Assembly: GCF_022179805.1 (NCBI RefSeq)
Contig: NZ_BPUO01000027.1
Span: forward strand, 1 to 44,770
DNA length: 44,770 nucleotides
Direction: 5' to 3'
Source: Cupriavidus pauculus
GTDB taxonomy: Bacteria > Pseudomonadota > Gammaproteobacteria > Burkholderiales > Burkholderiaceae
Part shown: in pieces, positions 32,905-41,592 of the stretch
Layout: every line of letters starts with the position of its first letter
Numbering within the stretch: the first letter of the stretch is position 1
Position numbers and translations under genes: made by a program
The notes under the pieces: model-generated
What the model saw: the letters and a program-made list of their open reading frames with translations, nothing else
Database searches by the model: none
Told to the model about the DNA's origin: nothing

Positions 32905-32991
32905 GTTTCTTCCTTTATTGATCGTTCAGTCCATAACTAGCCAAAAAAGAACCCGTACATGGTCTTCGGAAAATGACACGTACGGGAGCGT

Positions 32992-33582
32992 CTATGCCGC
33001 CTTCAGGCGACCAACTACGAAATCTGCTTGCCTGTGCAAGTCCACCATCGTCGCACCTGCGCGGGCAGCCAATTGGAGGCCGGTCATCGTGGTGAGGACG
33101 AAAGCTGCCGCTGTCGCCGGCTGAACGTCGGAATCGATGACTCCTGCCGCCTGGCCCTCGACAATCCGCTCGGCAATTCGCTTGCCCACCGCTTGCGATA
33201 CTGCATGAGCAAGGCGCAGCAACTCCGGGTCGGAGGTACCAAACTCGCCTACAGCACCGACACCAAGACACCCCAGCGCACGCTGCTCATCATCGGACGG
33301 CGCGAGTCCTCGCAGCAAAGCGCGGATTCCCTCTAGTGGAGACGATTCGCCATTGAGCCGCTTCAGATGCAGACTGACCATTTTCTGATGGTAGGTCTGC
33401 AGTACCTCCATATAGAGTGACCGCTTATCGCCAAACGCGTTGTACATACTCTGGCGGCCGATATTCATGGCCGCCAGCAAATCTTCTGTTGACGTCGAAG
33501 CAAAGCCCTTAGCCCAGAAGATGCCGGTTGCTCTTTCCAGAGCCGCATCGCGATCGAATTCTCGTGGTCTCACCATGGACAT
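32992..33582 (-). CDS. TetR/AcrR family transcriptional regulator
   Basis: A 196-residue regulator with an N-terminal TetR helix-turn-helix: FDRDAALERATGIFWAKGFASTSTEDLLAAMNIGRQSMYNAFGDKRSLY (residues 9-57). A helical ligand-binding domain follows, with CLGVGAVGEF about residue 103. Two ATG codons, 33582 and 33576, are possible; the promoter described below would favour the second and a near-leaderless mRNA. It is predicted to repress the downstream SDR gene and itself; the ligand is unknown. Confidence 0.9.
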   Translation of the reverse strand: MSMVRPREFDRDAALERATGIFWAKGFASTSTEDLLAAMNIGRQSMYNAFGDKRSLYMEVLQTYHQKMVSLHLKRLNGESSPLEGIRALLRGLAPSDDEQRALGCLGVGAVGEFGTSDPELLRLAHAVSQAVGKRIAERIVEGQAAGVIDSDVQPATAAAFVLTTMTGLQLAARAGATMVDLHRQADFVVGRLKAA

Positions 33583-33585
33583 CAG

Positions 33586-33621
33586 ATTAGCCCATTGTGG
33601 ACTGATCTGTCAATAACAGAT
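33586..33621 (-). promoter_or_regulatory. TetR promoter with overlapping palindromic operator
   Basis: On the minus strand TTGACA (33613-33608) and GCTAAT (33591-33586) are separated by 16 bp, a good sigma-70 promoter reading into the TetR gene. The perfect palindrome ATCTGT-CAATA-ACAGAT (33605-33621) covers the -35 box, exactly where an autorepressing TetR dimer would bind. Transcription would begin at or just before the start codon. Confidence 0.6.
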
Positions 33622-33907
33622 TGATGGGTTTCCAGTCCGCATCCCGGTCAGCGAGGATATCGGAGGGCGGTCAATGTTCGCACTCAGAACATTGGGCAGA
33701 TGCTCGCGCCCGATACCGCCATCTACCGCTGACTCAATACTGTGACTCGAGGACCGTTACCCGAAAGATGTATGGCAAAGTACTACGATCCGAACGACTC
33801 TTCGCAGCAGCCGATTCGGCACGACATACGCGCCGAGCTCGGCAGGCATTTGCGCCGTCAAGTGGACGATCGAGGGCAGCCTGCTTGGAGCGCCAGGCAA
33901 TCCACCG

Positions 33908-36900
33908 TTGGAGAGGATTCTGAAAAACTATATCGATGAAAAGGATAGCTTGGCTGGCGCGAGGCTCACGCTGCTTCGCAAGGGTCCAGTCGAGCTCTAT
34001 CGTGCTCAGTTTCTGCAGTCGACGCTCATCGCCGCCATCCCGCTCGCGCCCGTTTCGGATGCGATTCGGGAGCAGTTGCGCTACGAGTACAGCATCAGGG
34101 ATAAGCTTGTCGGTGGTTTTGCCCTCCGTCCTTTGCGGTATGCCGTTCACAATCAGAACCCCGCCCTCTTGCTAGATGATCCTGGCGGCAGACTGTTGTC
34201 TGAATTGGTCTCCGAGGCAATGACACCGGACGAGTTCCTTCGGCATGCACTTCAAGTGGCGATGTCCTTGTCGTCTGCGCATAAGGTCGGCTTAGTTCAT
34301 GGCGGACTCACGCCGTCAAACATCTTGATCCAACCTGCAGACCATCGCACAAACCTGACAGGCTTCCGTGCGCAAGGTCGTATTCTGGCTCTCGCAACAG
34401 CCGACGGCGCCGAATACGAGATTGATCGAGAGTACTTGCACTATGTAGCACCGGAATCGACGGGCCGGGTCAATCGGATTCCGGACGAACGTTCAGATCT
34501 ATATTCATTGGGCTGCATCTATTTTCACATGCTGACCGGCGAGTCCGTGTTTCCCGGACTCGCGCCTTGGGAGCTTGTTCATGCTCATGTCGCCCGTCGG
34601 CCCGACGACGACACGCTACAAAATCTAAGGCACCAAGCCGGTGGGCCGATCGTCGACCTGGTTTGCAGACTGCTCGCGAAGGAGCCAAATGAACGCTACC
34701 AGACCGCCGCCGACGTTGTAGCTGAACTCGTTACACTGAGGTCGCTATATCAAGCAAAATCTAGCCCATCGGTCTCGAGACGACGTCCCCTCGGACTATT
34801 GCAGTCGGAAGCCCTTCTAGTTGGCCGTCGGCTTGAAATCGACCTCCTACGACGTGCCATCCTCGATAGCGGCAGCGAGAAAAAGCGGAGCTTGTGGTTG
34901 GTAGAAGGTCCAGCTGGCATCGGCAAGACCACTCTCATCAACCATCTCCGCAAAGACTCCGATGGGAAGAGCTTCGAGTTCGCTCACGGCAAATGCGAAC
35001 TCGAAGACGGTTTCACCCCCTATGCCAGCCTCTTCCGAGCGTTGAATACGCTGTCAAGAGCGGCGCTCGCCTACCCTCCGTCCCAATACGAGCAACTCCA
35101 GCGGCGCCTCCGGGATTCGTTAGCGGAGGAATCGTCGATCATCACGACCATCTTTCCCGGACTAACGGGCCTCCTTGGGGAACAGGCACACAAGCCAGCG
35201 ATATCGCCGCAAGCAGAACGGTCGCGATTCCTAGAGGCGATCGCGAGGCTGCTCAGTGCATTCGGCACGCCAGACCGCCCGCTCCTTTTGTTTTTCGATG
35301 ACTTGCAATGGATCGACGAAGCCACACTGGAGGTTGTTGCATACGTTATGCGTAGCGTCCTTTGCCGCCACGTTGTCTTGGTCGCAGCGATGCGCGACAG
35401 ACAAATTGAGCACCAAGGTCCCCACGTACAACCGTTTCTTTCAACCAACGCAGTCGAAAGGGTGCCGCTCGGCCCCCTTTCTGAGCGGGAAGTGGGCAGC
35501 CTTCTAAGCGCCGTCCTAGCTGATAGCACGGACAGTTCCGACACCCTGGTGAGCGCGCTTATCCGTACCGCTGGCGGGAACCCACTTCACACCATCCAGC
35601 TAGTACGCTCTCTCGTCGCAGATGACGTAATGGTCTATGACGAGACTGCGGGCAAATGGAACGCATCCCTAACAGATGTCGAGGCAAGATCGAATAAGTC
35701 CAACGTCGTCGAGCTTCTGTCTGCGCGAGTGGCGACGTTGCCTGAAGATTCGTTGGTGGCAATACAGTATTTGGCCATCCTCGCCGAGCCTTCATCGCTT
35801 GATACTGTGGCTGCGGCGATGTCCGTGCCTGAGAACTTGGTTGCACTGGCGCTGCAAGACGCATTGGACGAACAACTCATTGAACTGAGGGACGGACAAT
35901 ATGCTTTTGCACACGATCGAGTTCGGGACTCCGTCTATCTGACCCTGAGTGAACTACAGCGAGACCAGAAACATGTCGAAGTAGGTGTCAACCTTCGGAA
36001 TCACGTCGTTAAGAACGAACTGAAAATCAGCGCCTTCGTCATCGCGAAACATCTGGCCCGGGCAACCCTCCTGGCTGCTGATCCTCGCCGGCGGCAGTTC
36101 GCGTCCATCATTTTTGAAGCAGCATTAAAAGCCAAGGAGGCCACCGCATATGAATCGGCGATCTCCTATCTTATCGATGCCCGCAGGTTTCTCGAGGACA
36201 GGGTCAACCTTGATGGAGACTTGCTATCGCTCATTGAACTAAGGCTCGGGGAATGCGAATTCGCATGTATGCGTGTCGCGCCGGCTTCAGAGCGATTGGC
36301 TGCCATCCGCACACAACTTCTTGAATCTGAGCACCGTGCCGAACTCGTTCGGCTACGCCTCGCCATGTATGTAGCTTTGGGCCAAACGGAGCAGGCACTT
36401 GACATCGGCTATCGCTATCTAGCCGAAGAGACGGGCATCGCACTGTCCAGGGAAATCGAACCGGGCAGCCTCGAGCTTGAGTACCGTCGCTTTTTGGAAC
36501 TATATGCAGGCCGTACCGCAGACGAGCTCTTGGCGCTACCATTTATGACCGACGATCGCGTGCGGAACGCGATGGACGTCATGACGGATCTCATTCCAGC
36601 GGTACAGTTCACAAGCAAGGAATTGGTCGAAGTTCTCATACTTCGAATGATCAATCTGAGTCTTGAGTACGGGCTTTGCGATGCATCCAGTTACGCCTAT
36701 ATTTGCCTAAGTTTCGTAGCAGGAGCCAAATTCGGCGACTATACGACTACCGCAATATTTGGCAGGGTAGCCATGCGCCTGCCAAAGGAGCGCGGCCTTA
36801 ACCTCTACGAAGGACGCGTCCAGATGTGCTTCGGGTCGCTTAGTCTTCCGTGGACGGGCCCTGCTGCAGAGGCAAAGCAGCATCTCGAGGAAGCGGCCGA

Positions 36901-39067
36901 GCTTACCGGCCGCCAGGGCGACTTGACGTTCGCAGTCTATTCTCGACGGCACATTGTCACCAACCTTCTTTTCAGCGGAGGATCGCTATCGGAAGCGCAG
37001 AAGGTGGCAGAGGATGGTCTTAAGCTCGCACGAGAGGCCAGATTCGCGCTCGTCATTGACGCATTCATGGCACAGGCTTGGTTCATACGTAAGCTCAGAG
37101 GTATGCCGGTGGACATTAGCCTGCCCGACTCGAGCGTCGACTATGCCGAACTGCTTGCTGACTGCATTAGTGGTGAGTATCGAAGGCATATTGCAGCGTT
37201 CGCGTTTTGGACATACCGCCTACAGGCATCCTTTCTTTGGGGAGATCTAGCTGACGCATTGTCTGCCGAGCGACACGCTCTAGACGCGGCTTGGGCGTCG
37301 CCTGCATTCCTCGAGAATGCGGACTTTGTCTTCTACAGCGGGCTGCTACGTATTGCGATGGCAAGAGCTTCTGCGCCAGGAGAACGCGGAACACATATCC
37401 AAGAAGCAATGGATCGCATCCAGACAATGCAGTGCTGGGCGAAATCCTGTCCGGATAATTTTCTTTCCCGCGAAAGGTTACTGGCAGCGGAGCTTTCCGT
37501 CCTAATGAGCGACGGGGGTAACAGTCTGGCCCTCTACGAGGAAGCTATAGCCGTGGCGGACCAGTCTCATGACATGCACCTCCAGAGTGTAGCCAGAGAG
37601 CTAGCCTCACGAACCGCGGGGCGTTGCGGCCTCCGTTCTGCACAGCAGGGATATTTGGAGCAAGCCAGAACCGCCTACGCAACCTGGGGAGCTGACGCAA
37701 AGATAAAACAGCTCGAATCGGAATTCCCCTCGCTGCGGACTGGCCGAAGCTCCGATTTCCACGAGCTCGGAAGTGCGCACACGTGGAGCGAAGATCGATT
37801 CGAAGCGGAGGTCGTGCTCAGATCGGTGCGCGCCTTGTCTGGCGAAATATCCCTGCCGCAAGTCATCAAGGTTATTCTCGAGAGTGCACTTCAATATGCA
37901 GGCGCTGAACGCGCGGTCCTCTGTTTCCTTGAAGACAGTGCTTTGCATATAGCTGCGCAGGCAAAGGTAGTTCGTGGCCATCTCGAGATGGACCTCTCGC
38001 GTCAGCCGCTGTCTTCTGATTTAATTGCTGCGCCTATCGCCTATCTGACGCTGCGTAGCAAGGGGTCGGTTGTCATTGAAGATGCGCGACAAGACCCGGA
38101 GTATGGGTATGACCGATATGTGAGGGCGCATAGCTCACGGTCCATCCTGTGTGTACCCCTTGTTAAGCAAGGCGTGCTGGCCGGATTGCTATACCTTGAG
38201 AATGCTCTTATTGCTGGCGCCTTCAACGGAACTCGTGTCCGGACGCTCGAAGTCCTCGCATCCCAAGCGACTGTGTCTGTGGAGAACGCGAAGCTCTACG
38301 CGAGTGTCGAAGCGGAACATCGGCGGCGAGCTGAAGCTGAGCGTCGTGTCCGTGAAACGCAGACCAAGCTAGCCCAGGCCGCGAGGTTGACAGAACTTGG
38401 CGAACTCGCCGCCTTTATCGTGCACGAACTCAGCCAGCCGATTACTGCTTTGGGCACATACGCTCGCACGGCTATTCGCTGGCTGAATCGTGAGCTTCCT
38501 CAATTAGAGGAAGCAGTAGAGGCGCTCGAAAAGATCTCCGAGAGTAGTGAGCGTGCGCGGAGCATCATCCACAGCATAAGGTCGATGGTCAAAGATTCCC
38601 GTCCGAATATCGCGCCGGTTGACATCCAGGCGGCGATACTGGAGGTATTCAGCGTTCTACAAGAAAAAATTGATGCTGAAGGAGTCTCAATTTACACAAG
38701 CTTTGAGCCTGGCTCCCATTTGGTTCTTGCCGATCGCATTCTTCTGCAGCAGGTCATCGTGAATCTCGTGACCAACGCACTGGAGGCGATGAGTGAGGTT
38801 CGAGGGCGCGAGAAGTGCATTGAAATCCAAACGCACATCGGTGAGGGCAACATGGTTTGGGTATCGGTGAGCGACACCGGCGGGGGAATAGCGGAGAAGA
38901 TCTACGGACAGATCTTTGATTCGCTTGCCACCACAAAAGGTTATGGAATGGGTATGGGTTTATCGATTTGCCGATCCGTTATAGAGGCGCACGGAGGCGA
39001 AATTGATGTCTCCAGTTCGAACGAAAACGGTACGACCTTCCGCTTTTCTATCCCGAGAGTGCCATGA
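33908..39067 (+). CDS. Giant hybrid sensor: pseudokinase, AAA ATPase, helical repeats, GAF and histidine kinase
   Basis: A 1719-residue protein, starting provisionally at TTG 33908 because no in-frame ATG or GTG lies nearby; the start is uncertain. Domains in order: a protein-kinase-like domain (about 20-270) with YVAPESTGRVNRIPDERSDLYSLG; a P-loop signalling ATPase (about 310-600) with VEGPAGIGKTTL (about 332-343) and LLLFFDDLQWIDEATL; a long helical region (about 640-1250); GAF (about 1290-1450); a coiled coil; and HisKA with phosphoacceptor H1506 (FIVHELSQPITAL), then HATPase with VNLVTNALEA and GMGMGLSICRSVIEAHGG. The kinase-like domain has HGGLTPSN instead of HRDLKPxN and LTGF instead of DFG, so it should be catalytically dead. 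It is cytosolic. It converges with a FixJ-type response regulator, its likely partner. Confidence 0.88.
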   Translation: MERILKNYIDEKDSLAGARLTLLRKGPVELYRAQFLQSTLIAAIPLAPVSDAIREQLRYEYSIRDKLVGGFALRPLRYAVHNQNPALLLDDPGGRLLSELVSEAMTPDEFLRHALQVAMSLSSAHKVGLVHGGLTPSNILIQPADHRTNLTGFRAQGRILALATADGAEYEIDREYLHYVAPESTGRVNRIPDERSDLYSLGCIYFHMLTGESVFPGLAPWELVHAHVARRPDDDTLQNLRHQAGGPIVDLVCRLLAKEPNERYQTAADVVAELVTLRSLYQAKSSPSVSRRRPLGLLQSEALLVGRRLEIDLLRRAILDSGSEKKRSLWLVEGPAGIGKTTLINHLRKDSDGKSFEFAHGKCELEDGFTPYASLFRALNTLSRAALAYPPSQYEQLQRRLRDSLAEESSIITTIFPGLTGLLGEQAHKPAISPQAERSRFLEAIARLLSAFGTPDRPLLLFFDDLQWIDEATLEVVAYVMRSVLCRHVVLVAAMRDRQIEHQGPHVQPFLSTNAVERVPLGPLSEREVGSLLSAVLADSTDSSDTLVSALIRTAGGNPLHTIQLVRSLVADDVMVYDETAGKWNASLTDVEARSNKSNVVELLSARVATLPEDSLVAIQYLAILAEPSSLDTVAAAMSVPENLVALALQDALDEQLIELRDGQYAFAHDRVRDSVYLTLSELQRDQKHVEVGVNLRNHVVKNELKISAFVIAKHLARATLLAADPRRRQFASIIFEAALKAKEATAYESAISYLIDARRFLEDRVNLDGDLLSLIELRLGECEFACMRVAPASERLAAIRTQLLESEHRAELVRLRLAMYVALGQTEQALDIGYRYLAEETGIALSREIEPGSLELEYRRFLELYAGRTADELLALPFMTDDRVRNAMDVMTDLIPAVQFTSKELVEVLILRMINLSLEYGLCDASSYAYICLSFVAGAKFGDYTTTAIFGRVAMRLPKERGLNLYEGRVQMCFGSLSLPWTGPAAEAKQHLEEAAELTGRQGDLTFAVYSRRHIVTNLLFSGGSLSEAQKVAEDGLKLAREARFALVIDAFMAQAWFIRKLRGMPVDISLPDSSVDYAELLADCISGEYRRHIAAFAFWTYRLQASFLWGDLADALSAERHALDAAWASPAFLENADFVFYSGLLRIAMARASAPGERGTHIQEAMDRIQTMQCWAKSCPDNFLSRERLLAAELSVLMSDGGNSLALYEEAIAVADQSHDMHLQSVARELASRTAGRCGLRSAQQGYLEQARTAYATWGADAKIKQLESEFPSLRTGRSSDFHELGSAHTWSEDRFEAEVVLRSVRALSGEISLPQVIKVILESALQYAGAERAVLCFLEDSALHIAAQAKVVRGHLEMDLSRQPLSSDLIAAPIAYLTLRSKGSVVIEDARQDPEYGYDRYVRAHSSRSILCVPLVKQGVLAGLLYLENALIAGAFNGTRVRTLEVLASQATVSVENAKLYASVEAEHRRRAEAERRVRETQTKLAQAARLTELGELAAFIVHELSQPITALGTYARTAIRWLNRELPQLEEAVEALEKISESSERARSIIHSIRSMVKDSRPNIAPVDIQAAILEVFSVLQEKIDAEGVSIYTSFEPGSHLVLADRILLQQVIVNLVTNALEAMSEVRGREKCIEIQTHIGEGNMVWVSVSDTGGGIAEKIYGQIFDSLATTKGYGMGMGLSICRSVIEAHGGEIDVSSSNENGTTFRFSIPRVP

Positions 39068-39142
39068 CGAAAACCGAGGAAATCAATTACCCTGTTACTT
39101 CAGCGCGATGACAGCCTACCTCGTGAGTTGAATCCAAAATTT

Positions 39143-39174
39143 GAAGGGCCCCGCGAATCGCTCGCAGGGCCTTC
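39143..39174. terminator. Bidirectional terminator between sensor kinase and response regulator 1
   Basis: A long imperfect stem (GAAGG-GCCC-GCGA paired with TCGC-GGGC-CTTC, with one bulge and one mismatch) lies between the two convergent stops. It is followed by CTTCCTTCT on the + strand, and on the minus strand by AAATTTT. It probably ends both transcripts. Confidence 0.6.
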
Positions 39175-39220
39175 CTTCTACATCTTGAAATTGGTCTCAG
39201 GTCGGGTGATTTCTTCGTTA

Positions 39221-39892
39221 CTACGCTTCGTATCGGTCGCGAACCACATCCATCATCCGCAGAAGCTCAGCCACTGACCGTAAATTCATCTTGCGCATGG
39301 CGCTTCCACGGTACAACTTGGTCGTGAGCTCTGCTACGCCCATTAATTCGGCAACCTCCCTATTGGACCGACCGTCTGCAACGTGCACTAACACCTCTCT
39401 CTCGCGGTTGGTCAACGAGCGCCAGGCTACACGAAAGCCCGAACGGCTCTTCTCTACTGCTAGGCGCTGTCGATCCAGTTCGAGACCAGAGAGCACCGCA
39501 TCGACGAGGTCTTGGTCCCGAAAAGGCTTTGCCAAGAAGTCGATTGCCCCAGCCTTCATCGCCTTCACGGTCATAGGAACATCGCCGTAACCGCTGATAA
39601 AGACGATGGGCATGTGCGATTGCCTCGCGTCTGCGAGCGATTTCTGAAACAAGATACCGTTCCCTCCGCGTACACGGACGTCTAGTACTAGACAAGCTGG
39701 ACAATCGGGCTTCGGTACTCGCGCGAAATCGTCGATAGTGTCGAACGCCTTGACCTCCAAATCTACCGACTTGAACAAATCAGCGAGTGACCCTCGCACC
39801 AGTTCGTCGTCATCCACCACATAGACGACCCCCTCCACTGGCTTGCGCAGCACAAGTTCAGCCTCATTAGTGGAAGTTTCGCGGATGAACAT
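39221..39892 (-). CDS. FixJ/TodT-type response regulator 1
   Basis: A 223-residue protein with an N-terminal receiver (about 21-140): acidic patch VDDDE at 26-30, phosphoacceptor D71 in CLVLDVRVRG, IVFISGYGD, and LAKPFRDQDL with the conserved lysine. A LuxR-type helix-turn-helix follows at about 158-215 (LTNREREVLVHVADG, SNREVAELMGVAELTTKLYRG). It should bind DNA when phosphorylated by the adjacent convergent sensor. It is 28 bp downstream of the MFS transporter gene, so the two are likely cotranscribed. It is a clear paralogue of the regulator at 43.1-43.8 kb. Confidence 0.92.
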   Translation of the reverse strand: MFIRETSTNEAELVLRKPVEGVVYVVDDDELVRGSLADLFKSVDLEVKAFDTIDDFARVPKPDCPACLVLDVRVRGGNGILFQKSLADARQSHMPIVFISGYGDVPMTVKAMKAGAIDFLAKPFRDQDLVDAVLSGLELDRQRLAVEKSRSGFRVAWRSLTNREREVLVHVADGRSNREVAELMGVAELTTKLYRGSAMRKMNLRSVAELLRMMDVVRDRYEA

Positions 39893-39920
39893 CGTTCAGA
39901 ATATACAAAGGAATACAAAT

Positions 39921-41216
39921 CTACTCGTTAGTCAATGATTGGCTGCCTAGTGAAGCCCCCTTTGTTTCTGGCAGCAGCAACACCATCAAGAGCACTATTC
40001 CGTAGGCAGCGCCGGAAAAAATTGAGATAGCCGTCGCAAGAGAAGTGGTGTGACTGAGCATCCCTACCAAACTCGGGAACAGAGCCCCGACACCTCGCCC
40101 AAAATTGTATGTGAAACTCTGCCCGTTAGCGCGACACTCCGACGGGTACAGCTCCGTCAGGTATGCACCTACGCCGCTGAAGATTCCGCAGGAAGAGAAG
40201 CCGAGTGGAAATCCCAACCAGAGCATCTGCTGATCAGAGAAGGGCACGCTCAAGTATAGGCATACCGACGTCATCGAAAGCAGCGAGAACAGTATGAAAT
40301 TTCGCCGACGCCCCCAAAGGTCGGCGAGATAAGCGCCCACGACATAGCCGCAGAATGAGCCAGCGATAATCACGAACAGATAGGCGCCAGTATTAAATAC
40401 CGACAGGTGGCGTTCGATCCGCAGATACGCTGGCAGCCATGTCGACATCGCATAGAAGCCTCCTTGGATGCCCGTGCATAGGAGCGCCGCCAGCACTGTT
40501 CTGCGCAGCATCGGCGCGGAAAAAATCACCCATATAGTGGGCCTTTCAATGTTCCGCCTGGCAGTATCGTCCAGGAACACTTGCGGTTCTGATACGTGCT
40601 TACGTACGTATAGGACCAGAAGTGCTGGCAGGATACCCACCCAGAACAGACTGCGCCAAGCTACCGATTCAGGCAACACCGAAAAGGCGACGCTATAGAG
40701 GATGGCTGCAGCGCCCCAACCGATCGCCCAACCGCTCTGCACCAGTCCCACGGCTTTCCCGCGATGTTGTGGCGCAACGATTTCGCCGACAAGAACCGCT
40801 CCTACAGCCCATTCGCCGCCGAACCCGAGCCCCTGGAGGGCCCGCAGTACGAATATCTGTTCAAAATTTTGCGCGAACCCGATTGCTAATGTGCTGAACG
40901 AGAACCAGAGGATTGTCCACTGAAGCACCTTAACCCGCCCGTAACGGTCAGCAAGTGTCCCGGCTATCCAGCCGCCAATTGACGAGAATATCAAGGTCAC
41001 GGTGCTGAGAAGTCCTGCCTTACTGCGGTCAAGTCCCCAGAGTTCGATCAGCGAAGCCATCACGAAGCTGAAAACCATGAAATCGAATGCGTCGGTAGCC
41101 CAACCTGCGAACGACGCATTGAATGCACGCTTTCCATCACGGCTCAAATCCGCATACCAGCCTGGGATCACCCCCCCAATACGCATGGCTCGATTGATTT
41201 TATTTGTTGTTGTCAT
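39921..41216 (-). CDS. MFS transporter, AAHS/sugar-porter-like
   Basis: ATG 41216 (MTTTNKINRAM) is chosen over an upstream codon because the upstream 20 residues are non-conserved; this gives 431 residues. About 12 membrane helices are visible. The MFS signature between helices 2 and 3 is GTLADRYGRVKVL and its counterpart in the second half is GAYLADLWGRRRNF. RALQGLGFGGEWAVGAVLVGE and YLTELYPSECRANGQSFTYNFGRG are typical of the aromatic-acid/organic-acid proton symporter branch. It probably imports a small organic or aromatic acid. It sits between two paralogous two-component pairs, which may respond to the same compound. Substrate is inferred, not shown. Confidence 0.88.
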   Translation of the reverse strand: MTTTNKINRAMRIGGVIPGWYADLSRDGKRAFNASFAGWATDAFDFMVFSFVMASLIELWGLDRSKAGLLSTVTLIFSSIGGWIAGTLADRYGRVKVLQWTILWFSFSTLAIGFAQNFEQIFVLRALQGLGFGGEWAVGAVLVGEIVAPQHRGKAVGLVQSGWAIGWGAAAILYSVAFSVLPESVAWRSLFWVGILPALLVLYVRKHVSEPQVFLDDTARRNIERPTIWVIFSAPMLRRTVLAALLCTGIQGGFYAMSTWLPAYLRIERHLSVFNTGAYLFVIIAGSFCGYVVGAYLADLWGRRRNFILFSLLSMTSVCLYLSVPFSDQQMLWLGFPLGFSSCGIFSGVGAYLTELYPSECRANGQSFTYNFGRGVGALFPSLVGMLSHTTSLATAISIFSGAAYGIVLLMVLLLPETKGASLGSQSLTNE

Positions 41217-41592
41217 CGTCAATTCACGAGTAGGAAGAGAATTCTTCCGGCCTAAGGCATAGTCAGCGCGTCCCAACGTCGCCCAGGCAAATCACAGTCA
41301 CCCTAGCCGTTGATTCGTACAGGGAGTGCTGCACGGAATCTAAAGACATACTTTGGTACAGGGAGTGCTACACGACGCGGCCGATGATACAACGCGATTA
41401 TTCAGGCATCAATCCTATACCTAAGTCTTTAATATTCAATTACCTATATGCTCTTTGCCATAGTGTGGCACCGTAAATATTGTTCTCAACCCTGCTTCCG
41501 ATGTGCTAAATTCATTCATGGAGTACACACTAAATAAAATGCACGCCAGAGGGTCGAAAGCAGGGCAACTGTATTGGCTTGAGAACTAAAAG
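41217..41592. promoter_or_regulatory. 376-bp divergent promoter region: direct repeats, promoter and long inverted repeat
   Basis: Two nearly identical 19-bp repeats, GTACAGGGAGTGCTGCACG (41317-41335) and the same with A for G at position 15 (41356-41374), lie 39 bp apart between the MFS gene and sensor kinase 2. Each carries an inner GTG...CAC symmetry. Nearer the kinase a good + strand promoter is seen: TTGCCA (41455-41460), 17 bp, TATTGT (41478-41483). The leader also holds distant inverted repeats (41482-41501 with 41554-41586). The repeats are probable binding sites for one of the response regulators. Confidence 0.55.

Noticed and set aside
33772..33939. Small + frame beginning MAKYYDPNDSSQQPIRHDI overlapping the giant sensor start
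   Set aside because: It lacks a ribosome site and known homology and overlaps the sensor in another frame; it could be real but cannot be supported, and it leaves the sensor start uncertain.
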